From: DAOOOU01 sp964435635
GTDB lineage: Bacteria; Bacillota_I; Bacilli_A; RF39; UBA660
Length of the DNA: 17,645 bases
Direction: 5' to 3'
Assembly: GCA_964435635.1 (NCBI GenBank)
Contig: CAYSZU010000017.1
Location: forward strand, 1 to 17,645
The translations under genes and the position numbers were made by a program. The notes below the pieces were generated by a model, which made no database searches, was not told the DNA's origin, and saw nothing but the letters and a program-made list of their open reading frames with translations. Positions 1 to 7,206 of the stretch are shown piece after piece (the first letter of the stretch is position 1; each line of letters begins with the position of its first letter).

Positions 1-380
1 GTGAATTAAGAGAAAAATGTATGATTATTCTTTATCAAGAAGAAATGTTTAAAAACAGCAAATATGAGTCAAACTTAGAAAATTTAATTACCGAGAACCT
101 TGAGATTGATAATGAGTTTGTTCGAGAAATTGTTTATGGGGTTATTACTCATAATAAAGAAATTGTTGAACTAGCAAATACTCATATAAAAAACTGGGAT
201 ATAAACCGGATTGATAAAACAGGGGCGGCTATTTTAAAAATGGCCATCTATGAATTAAAGTATACTGATACACCAGAAGTGGTCGTAATTAATGAAGCAA
301 TAGAATTAGCAAAAACATACAGTGATGATGCAGTTAGAAAGATTATTAATGCTGTTTTAGATCGGATTATTAACGCCTGA
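1..380 (+). CDS. nusB: Transcription antitermination factor NusB, 5' end cut by the window edge
   Basis: NusB is an all-helical RNA-binding protein that binds boxA RNA with NusE (ribosomal protein S10) in antitermination complexes, notably on rRNA operons. An ATG at 21 is an internal methionine. The frame stays open to the first base, and the codons before it read ELREKC, matching the family's N-terminal RRELREKAMQALYQ-type start, so only a few residues are missing. Visible family signatures are ILYQEEMF near the start, the middle segment NRIDKTGAAILKMAIYEL (family: RLxxVERAILRLAxYEL), and the C-terminal INEAIELAKTYSDDAVRKIINAVLDRI. The TGA stop overlaps the ATG of xseA, implying translational coupling. 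Family assignment is secure. Confidence 0.95.
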   Translation, partial: ELREKCMIILYQEEMFKNSKYESNLENLITENLEIDNEFVREIVYGVITHNKEIVELANTHIKNWDINRIDKTGAAILKMAIYELKYTDTPEVVVINEAIELAKTYSDDAVRKIINAVLDRIINA

Positions 381-1576
381 TGGAACCAAAATATATAAAT
401 ATTAGTGACTTAAATAAATATATTAAAACGCTTTTTGATCGCGATACGCATTTAAAGAAAGTATATCTTAAAGCAGAAATATCAAATTTTAAAAGTCATA
501 CGAGAGGTCATTTGTATTTTACGTTAAAAGACGAAAATAGTCGCTTAAATGCGGTTATGTTTATGAACGCTGCCCAAAGTTTAGATTTTGTCCCAGAAGA
601 TGGGATGAATGTTTTAGTTGAAGGGCGGATTAGTGTTTATGAAGCAACTGGTAATTATCAAATATATATTGAAAAAATGACGGTTGATGGGTTAGGTAAT
701 TTGTATTTAGAATTTGAAAAACTAAAACAAAAACTAGCAGGTGAAGGATTATTTGATAGTAAGTACAAAAAGCCAATCCCAAAATATCCGCAACGCATCG
801 GTATTATTACGGCTCAAACCGGCGCCGCAGTCAAGGATATTTTAAGTACAATTAGAAGACGTTATCCAATTTGCGAAACAATTATCTTTCCGACCTTAGT
901 CCAAGGTGAAGGGGCCAAAGAAGGAATCGTTAAGCAAATAAATAAAGCTCAGACATATAATTTAGATTTAATTATTTGTGGTCGGGGTGGGGGATCAATT
1001 GAAGATTTATGGGCTTTTAATGAAGAAATTGTGGCCCGGGCTATTTTTGCTAGTGAAATCCCAATTATTAGTGCCGTTGGTCATGAAGTTGATTTTACAA
1101 TTGCTGATTATGTTGCCGATTTAAGAGCGCCAACCCCAACCGGGGCAGCCGAACTTGCAGTACCAAATATGATTGATATTTTTAATTTATTAAATCAATA
1201 TCAAATAAGAATTAATGAAAATATTAATAACCTTATTAATAAAGGTAAAGTTCGTTTAAATAACAGTAAAAATTCTTACGTTTTAAAAAATCCTTTGGCA
1301 ATGTATGAAGTTAAAGAACAGAAACTTGATAATTTATTAGAAACAATGAACAAATTTGTTCAAAACAAAATTATTAATACGAAAAACCGGTTTGAGACTA
1401 ATATCAAAATATTACAAGCACTTAATCCGTTAAAAGTATTAGAAAAAGGCTATAGTATTATAGAATATAATAGTAAAGTAATAAATTCGTTTAATGATGT
1501 TAAAGTAAATGACCAAATAAATATAAAATTATTTAAGGGAAAAATTAAAGCAGAAGTAAAGGAGATTGAAAAATAA
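380..1576 (+). CDS. xseA: Exodeoxyribonuclease VII large subunit
   Basis: This is the catalytic subunit of exonuclease VII, which degrades single-stranded DNA from both ends in the cytoplasm together with several XseB subunits. Of 398 residues, about 1-100 form the OB-fold DNA-binding domain (YLKAEISNFKSHTRGHLYFTLKD). The nuclease domain follows, with ITAQTGAAVKDILSTIRRRYP, the glycine-rich GRGGGSIEDLWAFNEE and SAVGHEVDFTIADYVADLRAPTPTGAAE, all hallmark family segments. The remainder is a long helical region and a small C-terminal domain (LEKGYSII). It is slightly shorter than typical homologues (about 450). The start overlaps the nusB stop and the TAA stop overlaps the xseB ATG, so the three genes form one tightly coupled unit. 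Confidence 0.97.
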   Translation: MEPKYINISDLNKYIKTLFDRDTHLKKVYLKAEISNFKSHTRGHLYFTLKDENSRLNAVMFMNAAQSLDFVPEDGMNVLVEGRISVYEATGNYQIYIEKMTVDGLGNLYLEFEKLKQKLAGEGLFDSKYKKPIPKYPQRIGIITAQTGAAVKDILSTIRRRYPICETIIFPTLVQGEGAKEGIVKQINKAQTYNLDLIICGRGGGSIEDLWAFNEEIVARAIFASEIPIISAVGHEVDFTIADYVADLRAPTPTGAAELAVPNMIDIFNLLNQYQIRINENINNLINKGKVRLNNSKNSYVLKNPLAMYEVKEQKLDNLLETMNKFVQNKIINTKNRFETNIKILQALNPLKVLEKGYSIIEYNSKVINSFNDVKVNDQINIKLFKGKIKAEVKEIEK

Positions 1577-1800
1577 TGGAAAAGAAAGAAAAAACTTTTG
1601 AAGAAATGCTATTAGAATTAGAAAAAATTGTCAAAGAATTAGAAAACGGGAGTATTGATTTAGATAAGGCAATTAATAAATATAGTGAAGCAATGAAGAT
1701 TGCTAAAATCTGTAGTGACAAACTAAATAGCGCAACTGAAAAAGTTAATAAGATCTTAGCCGATAACGGAATGTTAGAAGATTTTGAGATTAAAGAATAA
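1576..1800 (+). CDS. xseB: Exodeoxyribonuclease VII small subunit
   Basis: This 74-residue helical subunit binds the stalk of XseA and is needed for exonuclease VII activity. The sequence KTFEEMLLELEKIVKELENGSIDLDKAINKYSEAMKI is the standard XseB two-helix pattern, and the length is normal for the family. Its ATG shares an A with the xseA stop codon. A hairpin with a T-run begins at the stop codon, so this is the last gene of the nusB-xseA-xseB unit. Confidence 0.96.
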   Translation: MEKKEKTFEEMLLELEKIVKELENGSIDLDKAINKYSEAMKIAKICSDKLNSATEKVNKILADNGMLEDFEIKE

Positions 1801-1826
1801 AAGCAACGAAAATTTGCTTTTTTTTT
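1799..1826 (+). terminator. Rho-independent terminator after xseB
   Basis: The arms AAAAGCAA (1799-1806) and TTGCTTTT (1814-1821) pair around a 7-nt loop and run into nine consecutive T residues from 1818. The stem is short and AT-rich, but its position directly at the xseB stop codon supports termination of the nusB-xseA-xseB transcript. Confidence 0.7.
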
Positions 1827-1901
1827 GCGATTTTTGTTTAAATTTTAGTTAAATAGTGTTATTATTATGCGGTATGCAAATTAGATTATGAGGTGCTTTT
1901 T

Positions 1902-3710
1902 GTGGACAAAATAATAAATGTGGCAGTTATTGCCCATGTTGATGCTGGTAAATCAACTCTAGTTGATGCTTTATTGCAACAAACTGGAGTTTTTAATGAG
2001 CGCGATGAAATTGTTGAACAAGTTATGGATAGTAACGATCTTGAACGAGAAAGAGGAATAACAATCTATTCTAAAAACTGTTCAATTAGATACCAAGGAA
2101 TAAAAATAAATATTGTTGATACTCCTGGACATGCTGATTTTTCATCAGAAGTAGAAAGAATTATGCGGACAGTTGACGCGGTTATCTTATTAGTTGATTC
2201 AGCTGAAGGACCAATGCCCCAAACGAGATTTGTCTTAGAAAAATCTTTGGAATTTGGTTTAAATCCAATTCTATTTATTAATAAGATTGATAAAAAAGAT
2301 GAACGAAGTGAAGAAGTTGTTGATTTGACTTTTGATTTGTTTTTGAGTCTTAATGCGACTAATGAGCAATTGGATTTTCCAATTATTTATGGTGTTGCTA
2401 AAAATGGCATTGCTAGGTTAAATAAAAATGATGAGAATGAAGATATGGCTCCATTGTTAGATTTGATTATCAATCAAATTAAACCTTATAGTGGTAATGA
2501 AAATGATCCTTTGCAAATGCAAGTATCATCATTAGAATATGATGATTATATTGGTCGTTTAGGAATAGGCCGAATCTTTAAAGGTAAAATTACAGTTGGT
2601 CAAACCGTAGCAGTTGCCCATGGTGAAAAAAGAGTAACTACTGCTAAAATAATTAAACTATTTGTTAATGAAGGAATTAAAAGAGTTGAAGTAAAAGAAG
2701 CTTATTATGGTGATATCGTAGCAATAGCGGGAATAAGTGATATTTCAATTGGGGAGACAATTTGTGATAAAGATCAAGTTGTTCCAATGGAATTAATAAG
2801 TATTGATGAACCTACCTTATCAATGAACTTTTTAGTTAATTCAAGTCCTTTTGCGGGGCGTGTTGGAAAATTTGTAACAATTCGTCATATTAAGGATCGT
2901 TTAGACCGAGAATTAGAAACTAATGTTGGCTTGAAATATGAAATGATTGAGGGTGCTGAAGGCTATAAAGTATTTGGTAAGGGCGAACTGCATTTATCAA
3001 TTCTATTAGAAAATATGCGCCGAGAAGGTTATGAATTATCGGTTTCTAAACCAGAAGTAATCTTGAAAGAAATAGATGGTCATAAATGTGAACCATTTGA
3101 AAGAGTAATGATTACTTTACCAGATGAATATAGTGGGACTGTAATTAATGCCTTAAATGAGAAAAAAGGGATTATGCAGAGTATTGAATCAAACTTAGAA
3201 TATACTAAATTAGTCTTTTTAGCGCCAACTAGAGGCTTACTAGGTTACCGTAGTCAATTTATTAATGCAACCCGTGGTGAAGGTACTATGGTTCGTAGTT
3301 ATGATTCATATAAACCATATGCTGGTAAAATTGTGGGTCGTAAAAACGGGGTTTTAGTTTCAATGGAAAATGGTAAGACAATGGGTTACTCACTATGGAA
3401 TCTAAGTGATCGTGGAACTTTAATTGTCAATCCGGCCACCGAAGTGTATATCGGAATGATTATTGGGATTAATAATAAAGATAATGATTTAAATGTTAAT
3501 CCTTGTAAGAATAAACAATTAACTAACACTAGAAGTTCTGGAGCTGATGATGCAATTGTATTGACCCCGCCGAAGATATTTAGCTTAGAAGAAGCTTTAG
3601 AATTTATCGCAGAGGATGAATTAGTTGAAATAACCCCAACTGATATTCGCTTAAGGAAAAAAAGTCTTGATCCAAGTGATCGTCACCGTCTTCAAAGTAA
3701 GGGCCAATAA
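1902..3710 (+). CDS. typA: Ribosome-associated translational GTPase TypA/BipA
   Basis: TypA is a 50S-binding GTPase of the EF-G/LepA superfamily, implicated in ribosome assembly and stress or cold growth. It has about 602 residues, normal for the family. The G domain shows G1 AHVDAGKST near residue 12, the switch segment MDSNDLERERGITI typical of TypA, G3 DTPGHADF and G4 NKID. The C-terminal half carries TypA blocks: EMIEGAEGYKVFGKGELHLSILLENMRREGYEL, APTRGLLGYRSQFINATRGEGTM, and the family ending ELVEITPTDIRLRKKSLDPSDR. I place the start at GTG 1902, because GAGGTG (1890-1895) is an ideal ribosome binding site 6 nt before it; the frame is open from GTG 1893, but that codon overlaps this site. 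The G1 loop reads D-A-G-K-S instead of the usual TypA D-H-G-K-T. No convincing promoter was found between 1830 and 1890. Confidence 0.96.
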   Translation: MDKIINVAVIAHVDAGKSTLVDALLQQTGVFNERDEIVEQVMDSNDLERERGITIYSKNCSIRYQGIKINIVDTPGHADFSSEVERIMRTVDAVILLVDSAEGPMPQTRFVLEKSLEFGLNPILFINKIDKKDERSEEVVDLTFDLFLSLNATNEQLDFPIIYGVAKNGIARLNKNDENEDMAPLLDLIINQIKPYSGNENDPLQMQVSSLEYDDYIGRLGIGRIFKGKITVGQTVAVAHGEKRVTTAKIIKLFVNEGIKRVEVKEAYYGDIVAIAGISDISIGETICDKDQVVPMELISIDEPTLSMNFLVNSSPFAGRVGKFVTIRHIKDRLDRELETNVGLKYEMIEGAEGYKVFGKGELHLSILLENMRREGYELSVSKPEVILKEIDGHKCEPFERVMITLPDEYSGTVINALNEKKGIMQSIESNLEYTKLVFLAPTRGLLGYRSQFINATRGEGTMVRSYDSYKPYAGKIVGRKNGVLVSMENGKTMGYSLWNLSDRGTLIVNPATEVYIGMIIGINNKDNDLNVNPCKNKQLTNTRSSGADDAIVLTPPKIFSLEEALEFIAEDELVEITPTDIRLRKKSLDPSDRHRLQSKGQ

Positions 3711-3719
3711 ATTATCATC

Positions 3720-3748
3720 TTGAAATAATTTATTAAAAATATTATACT
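3720..3748 (+). promoter_or_regulatory. Likely SigA promoter of mscL
   Basis: TTGAAA (3720-3725) and TATACT (3743-3748) are separated by 17 bp. The predicted start of transcription lies just before the AGAAGGAG ribosome binding site (3755-3762), giving a very short leader. The -35 box overlaps a 10-bp AT-only hairpin (3706-3715 with 3725-3734) that starts in the end of typA and lacks a T-run. Readthrough from typA is therefore also possible. Confidence 0.5.
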
Positions 3749-3771
3749 TATTTTAGAAGGAGACTTAATTA

Positions 3772-4176
3772 ATGAAAGAAAAGAAACCAAAAATAAAATT
3801 TATTGATGAATTTAAAAAATTCATTGCTCGTGGTAGTGTAATGGATTTAGCAGTCGGAGTTATTATTGGGGCCGCTTTTGGTAAAATAGTTGCGTCCTTA
3901 GTTGATAACGTTTTAATGCCTATAATAGGGATGATAGTCGGTGGGTTAGATTTCACTAACTTAACAATTAAATTTAATGATGCGGTGATTCAATATGGAT
4001 TATTTATTCAAAGTGTAATAGATTTTCTAATTGTTGCTTTCTGTATCTTTGTGATTGTTAAAATTGTCAATAAAGTAATTCGTAAGGAAGAACCAAAACC
4101 AAAACCAGTACCGGTAAAAAGTGAAGATGTTAAACTGCTTGAAGAAATAAGAGACATATTAAAAAAGAACAAATAA
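3772..4176 (+). CDS. mscL: Large-conductance mechanosensitive channel MscL
   Basis: MscL forms a pentameric inner-membrane pore that opens under high membrane tension and releases solutes during hypo-osmotic shock. The 134-residue protein has the N-terminal amphipathic helix (FIDEFKKFIARGSVMDLAVGVIIGAAFGKIVASLVDNVLMPIIG), whose RGSVMDLAVGVIIGAAFG segment is diagnostic for transmembrane helix 1. A periplasmic loop follows, then a second transmembrane helix (about 77-100, FIQSVIDFLIVAFCIFVIVKIVNKV). A charged Pro/Lys linker (EEPKPKPVPVK) leads to the C-terminal bundle helix LLEEIRDILKK. AGAAGGAG lies about 9 nt upstream of the ATG. It converges with the small gene on the opposite strand and shares a terminator with it. 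Confidence 0.97.
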   Translation: MKEKKPKIKFIDEFKKFIARGSVMDLAVGVIIGAAFGKIVASLVDNVLMPIIGMIVGGLDFTNLTIKFNDAVIQYGLFIQSVIDFLIVAFCIFVIVKIVNKVIRKEEPKPKPVPVKSEDVKLLEEIRDILKKNK

Positions 4177-4179
4177 AAA

Positions 4180-4199
4180 CTCCCGGTTGGGAGCTTTTT
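4180..4199. terminator. Bidirectional terminator between mscL and the DUF4044-like gene
   Basis: CTCCC (4180-4184) and GGGAG (4189-4193) pair around the tetraloop GGTT. On the + strand the stem is followed by C and five T. On the - strand it is followed by TTTTTATTTG. It can thus end both convergent transcripts. It begins 3 nt after the mscL stop. Confidence 0.85.
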
Positions 4200-4290
4200 A
4201 AATAAGATAAACAAAAATACTAGCCAGAGTCCCCATGACCATTGCTAAGAGCATAATCCAAGTAATTATTTTTTGGGTTCTTTTTTTCAT
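4198..4290 (-). CDS. 30-residue membrane peptide, DUF4044-like
   Basis: The - strand encodes 30 residues: a basic start (MKKRTQK) followed by one hydrophobic helix (IITWIMLLAMVMGTLASIFVYLI). A perfect GAGGTG ribosome binding site sits 4 nt before the ATG, and a strong promoter is just upstream. The pattern of a few Lys/Arg residues followed by a single WIMLLAM-type helix resembles the tiny DUF4044 proteins of Firmicutes, whose function is unknown. It should sit in the cytoplasmic membrane with the basic end inside. The stop codon lies at the edge of the shared terminator. That it is a gene is well supported by promoter, binding site and terminator; the family link is from memory. Confidence 0.75.
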   Translation of the reverse strand: MKKRTQKIITWIMLLAMVMGTLASIFVYLI

Positions 4291-4327
4291 GTTTCACCTC
4301 AATTTTTATCTATTAATAATTTACCAT

Positions 4328-4356
4328 ATTATATAACAATTGTAAATGGGTGTCAC
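4328..4356 (-). promoter_or_regulatory. SigA promoter of the DUF4044-like gene
   Basis: Read on the - strand, GTGACA (4356-4351) and TATAAT (4333-4328) are separated by exactly 17 bp, close to consensus. The -35 box abuts the end of the preceding - strand gene, so the peptide gene has its own promoter. Confidence 0.75.
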
Positions 4357-4859
4357 TAATGGTTTGAATTTTCCAAAATAAGGGCATCAAATTTATTTGT
4401 CATTCCTGCAAGATTTAAATATTCATCTGATTGAATTAAGTGACTAGGTATTTTATAATCTAGAGTAAATACTATTACTTCTTTTTTCGTTTCAGGAACA
4501 AATACTCGATCTTCTCTAAAATTAAATATTATACCAAAACTATCGCATATAGATTTGAAAATAACATATCTTTTTCTTAGCTTATTAGTTTGATTTAAAT
4601 AATTTAAGTTAAGATTTTTCCGGCAGTCGCAATTTGTACTAACAATAATTTCTTCTTTGTGGCATGGAATTTCTATGTATTCTTTAATTTCCCCATAGTT
4701 TTCATTGATTTCATCACAAACGAGATCGGCTTCATTTAGAATTCTTATTAGTAAACGAATAATAAAGACTTTTGTATCACTAACTTCTTGTAATGCATGG
4801 GCGTTTTTTTGTTCTTCTATAACTTGATCACTTATTTTCTCCGAATTTTTTATATTCAT
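4356..4859 (-). CDS. Conserved-looking hypothetical cytoplasmic protein, function unknown
   Basis: I do not recognise this 167-residue protein. It has no signal peptide or membrane helix. Residues 1-60 are predicted helical and acidic (VIEEQKNAHALQEVSDTKVFIIRLLIRILNEADLVCDEI). A middle segment holds IPCHKEE, then CDCRKNLNLNYLN, a C/H...CxC cluster (about residues 65-81) that could bind a metal or be chance. The last 60 residues look like alternating strands (EDRVFVPETKKEVIVFTLDYKIP). GGAG lies about 7 nt before the ATG and a near-consensus promoter is upstream, so it is very likely expressed. It is monocistronic and opposite in direction to mnmA. Confidence 0.7.
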   Translation of the reverse strand: MNIKNSEKISDQVIEEQKNAHALQEVSDTKVFIIRLLIRILNEADLVCDEINENYGEIKEYIEIPCHKEEIIVSTNCDCRKNLNLNYLNQTNKLRKRYVIFKSICDSFGIIFNFREDRVFVPETKKEVIVFTLDYKIPSHLIQSDEYLNLAGMTNKFDALILENSNH

Positions 4860-4883
4860 AAAATACTCCTTTTTTTATTATAT

Positions 4884-4912
4884 ATTATACTTTGTTTTTT
4901 TTGATATGTCAT
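4884..4912 (-). promoter_or_regulatory. SigA promoter of the 4356-4859 gene
   Basis: Read on the - strand, ATGACA (4912-4907) and TATAAT (4889-4884) are 17 bp apart, one mismatch from full consensus. The start codon is about 25 bp downstream of the -10 box. Confidence 0.75.
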
Positions 4913-4957
4913 TAATAATTAACTGCTACTTTTCTTCTTATTTGATAAAATAAATTA

Positions 4958-4966
4958 TGATATAAT
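4958..4966 (+). promoter_or_regulatory. Extended -10 promoter of mnmA
   Basis: TGA followed by TATAAT (4961-4966) is an extended -10 element. No good -35 box lies at 16-18 bp spacing. The predicted transcription start near 4973 leaves a leader of about 20 nt before the proposed TTG start at 4993. Confidence 0.6.
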
Positions 4967-4992
4967 ATTAGTTAGTTAGATTGGTGATTAGA

Positions 4993-6099
4993 TTGACAAA
5001 GGTTGTTATAGGAATGAGTGGGGGAGTAGACTCTTCGGTTGCGGCTTATTTATTAAAAAAGCAAGGCTATGAAGTAATTGGTCTTTTTATGCGCAATTGG
5101 GATGCTGCTTTAAATAATGATATTGCCGGGAATCCAACTTTTAATAATGATATTTGTCCGCAAGAACAAGATTATAATGATGCTAAAAAAGTCTGTGAAA
5201 CTTTAGCTATTCCTTTGCATCGCGTTGATTTTATTAAAGAGTATTGGGATCATGTCTTTTCTTACTTTTTAGCTGAGTTAAAATTGGGCCGTACCCCTAA
5301 TCCTGATTTAATGTGTAATAAGTATATTAAATTTGATGCTTTTATTAGTGAAGCAAAAAAATTAGGCGCGGAAAAAATAGCGACTGGTCATTATGCTAGA
5401 ATTAGTGGTAATCGATTATTAAGAGGGCTTGATTTAAATAAAGATCAGACTTATTTTCTAGCGCAATTATCGCCAAATCAGTTAAAAGATGTTTTATTTC
5501 CCGTTGGTGATTTAACAAAACAAGCGGTTAGAGAGATTGCCCAAGAACTTAATTTAATAACGGCCAAAAAGAAAGATTCAACCGGAATATGTTTTATTGG
5601 CGAAAGAAACTACCAGCAGTTCATAAATAACTATTTAAAGCCTAATCCAGGCCCCATTATTAATATTGATAATAATGAGTTGATTGGTGAACATAATGGT
5701 TTAATGAACTATACAATTGGTCAAAGAAGGGCAGTAGGTATTAGCGGCTCAGAAAAAAGACATTTTGTTTGTGGTAAAGATGTTACGAAGAATATTTTAT
5801 ATATTACCTTTGGGGAAGAAAGTGAGTATTTATATTCTGATGAATGTTTGGTTGATCAGGTAAACTTTGTTAGTAGTACAAAACCAACTTTTTGTACAGC
5901 GAAGTTTCGTTATCGTGGTCTTGATCATCCAGTTGAATTAGAATATATATCTGATAATGAGATAATAGTAAAATATCCAGGCCGTTCTAAAGCGGTAACT
6001 CCTGGTCAGGCCTGTGTCTTTTATTTAGGTGAAGAATGCCTTGGGAGTGGTATTGTAAAAGAAGTAAGAAAAAATAAGCAAAAGTTATGGTATTTATAA
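4993..6099 (+). CDS. mnmA: tRNA-specific 2-thiouridylase MnmA
   Basis: MnmA adenylates and then thiolates U34 of tRNAs for Lys, Glu and Gln in the cytoplasm, taking sulfur from a persulfide relay. The 368-residue protein starts with the PP-loop ATP-binding motif GMSGGVDSS (residues 7-15). The two catalytic cysteines are visible: C108 in NPDLMCNKYIKF and C200 in KDSTGICFIGER. Other family segments are ATGHYAR, KDQTYFLAQL, NYTIGQRRAVGI and the C-terminal PGQACVFYLGEECLGSGIV. I chose TTG 4993 because GGTGA (4983-4987) is correctly spaced before it. TTG 4981 is in frame but would add VIRL-type residues, has no binding site, and lies almost at the transcription start. Confidence 0.96.
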   Translation: MTKVVIGMSGGVDSSVAAYLLKKQGYEVIGLFMRNWDAALNNDIAGNPTFNNDICPQEQDYNDAKKVCETLAIPLHRVDFIKEYWDHVFSYFLAELKLGRTPNPDLMCNKYIKFDAFISEAKKLGAEKIATGHYARISGNRLLRGLDLNKDQTYFLAQLSPNQLKDVLFPVGDLTKQAVREIAQELNLITAKKKDSTGICFIGERNYQQFINNYLKPNPGPIINIDNNELIGEHNGLMNYTIGQRRAVGISGSEKRHFVCGKDVTKNILYITFGEESEYLYSDECLVDQVNFVSSTKPTFCTAKFRYRGLDHPVELEYISDNEIIVKYPGRSKAVTPGQACVFYLGEECLGSGIVKEVRKNKQKLWYL

Positions 6100-6121
6100 T
6101 TAATAATATTATTTACCTTTT

Positions 6122-6141
6122 GTTGACATTATTCTGTTAAC
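6122..6141. promoter_or_regulatory. Candidate operator overlapping the HTH gene promoter
   Basis: GTTGACA (6122-6128) and TGTTAAC (6135-6141) form an inverted repeat with a 6-bp spacer and one imperfect position. The left arm contains the whole -35 box. A dimeric repressor bound here would block RNA polymerase. The downstream gene encodes an HTH protein, so autoregulation is a natural but unproven idea. Confidence 0.45.
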
Positions 6142-6151
6142 TAGATATAAT
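6123..6151 (+). promoter_or_regulatory. Consensus SigA promoter of the HTH gene
   Basis: TTGACA (6123-6128) and TATAAT (6146-6151) are separated by exactly 17 bp, a perfect consensus promoter. Transcription should start near 6158, giving a leader of about 27 nt. Confidence 0.85.
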
Positions 6152-6184
6152 TATATTGTAAAATAATATTAGAAGAGAGTAGTG

Positions 6185-6967
6185 ATGAATGAAATGCTAA
6201 AATTGAATGAATTATTTCAAGAATTAGGTATTTCCAAAGTTAGATTAGCAAAGTATTTAGGAGTTTCCCGCCAGATGGTTTATAATTATTTAGAATTAAA
6301 TAATATAAATAAATGGCCTAAAGAAAAGAAATTATTATTATTTAAACTTTTAGATATTGAGAATGCCGATGATGGCGATATAGAAGCTATCAAGGTTAGT
6401 ACTGATTATTTAATGGCGGTTGAGTCTCGACTTAACCAAGGGGTTAAAAATACCTCTGATTTAGATACTCATTTTGATTTAAAAGGTTTAAACCGCGAAT
6501 CACAAACATTAATTTCTGATATAACACTACTTTTAAAAGAAAAATTAGTTGATGATAACAATTCAGAGAACTATTATGCATTATTATATTTATATCATTT
6601 ATTACAATCATTAGATAATGTTCCTGAAATTAAATATATTTTTGGTTATATGAGCAAAACAACTGGTTTTACTAATCCGGAAGATTTTAAGTTTCAAGAA
6701 GATAAACAATTTATTTTTGAAGGAATCTTATATACAGCATTAAATTTATATAATAATGGGGGAGCGAGCCGTAGTAAGCTATCTGAGAGTCATAAAAGAT
6801 TTGTGCAAGAAATTGAACAAAAAAACGAAGAAAAATTGAGTCGGACTCAACAGCTAAATACAATAAAAGTTCAAGCGCTACGCGAACTTAATTATTCCGA
6901 ATTAAATAAAAGTAACGCCTCAGAAGTATTAGAAAAGATTGCGGAGATCGAATCACGTAAAGTATAA
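6185..6967 (+). CDS. Helix-turn-helix protein of unknown role
   Basis: The N-terminal ~55 residues form an Xre-like helix-turn-helix (LNELFQELGISKVRLAKYLGVSRQMVYNYLELNNINKWP), with the recognition helix around VSRQMVYNYL. The remaining ~200 residues are mostly helical, acidic and unfamiliar to me. They include a likely coiled coil near the C terminus (QEIEQKNEEKLSRTQQL, then SEVLEKIAEIESR). No membrane segment is seen. It could be a DNA-binding regulator with a long sensory or oligomerisation part. ATG 6185 is preferred over GTG 6182 because GAGAG (6175-6179) is 5 nt before it. The gene is monocistronic, with a consensus promoter before it and a strong terminator after it. Confidence 0.8.
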   Translation: MNEMLKLNELFQELGISKVRLAKYLGVSRQMVYNYLELNNINKWPKEKKLLLFKLLDIENADDGDIEAIKVSTDYLMAVESRLNQGVKNTSDLDTHFDLKGLNRESQTLISDITLLLKEKLVDDNNSENYYALLYLYHLLQSLDNVPEIKYIFGYMSKTTGFTNPEDFKFQEDKQFIFEGILYTALNLYNNGGASRSKLSESHKRFVQEIEQKNEEKLSRTQQLNTIKVQALRELNYSELNKSNASEVLEKIAEIESRKV

Positions 6968-7032
6968 ATTTTTAACTCATACCCCCTATTATCTTTTTTG
7001 AGCAGAATGGGGTATGAATCAAATCGGTAATG

Positions 7033-7059
7033 AAGATAGACTAATGTCTGTCTTTTTTT
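7033..7059 (+). terminator. Rho-independent terminator of the HTH gene
   Basis: AAGATAGAC (7033-7041) pairs with GTCTGTCTT (7046-7054) around the loop TAAT, with one G-T pair, and runs into seven T residues. This is the strongest terminator on the left side of the window. Confidence 0.9.
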
Positions 7060-7206
7060 GCTCGATGCAAACTACAGCCTTATATATAAGAATAAAAGTA
7101 ATAGAAGTTAATATAATTAATAAATTATTATAAAATAAAAAAATAAAAAAATAATTTAAAAATTGATTTAAATTATTTAAGAGCAACAATTAATAGCCCA
7201 ATAAGA

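Noticed and set aside
3706..3734. AT-only hairpin after typA as a terminator.
   Set aside because: Ten A-T pairs without a T-run are unlikely to terminate; it overlaps the mscL promoter instead.
3765..4214. Open frames on the - strand across mscL.
   Set aside because: They are antisense shadows of mscL; the real - strand gene nearby is the 30-residue peptide in another frame.
4981..4992. Upstream TTG/GTG starts for mnmA.
   Set aside because: No ribosome binding site precedes them, they lie about 8 nt from the predicted transcription start, and GGTGA fits the TTG at 4993.
6135..6144. TGTTAACTAG also occurs at the dif-like site (7279-7288), suggesting a second dif half-site.
   Set aside because: Only the outer part of the right arm is shared; there is no matching core or left arm, and the bases are better explained by the operator palindrome.
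7065..7133. Small + strand frame of 22 codons starting with ATG in the intergenic region.
   Set aside because: No ribosome binding site, follows directly after a terminator, and its composition is that of the A/T tract.
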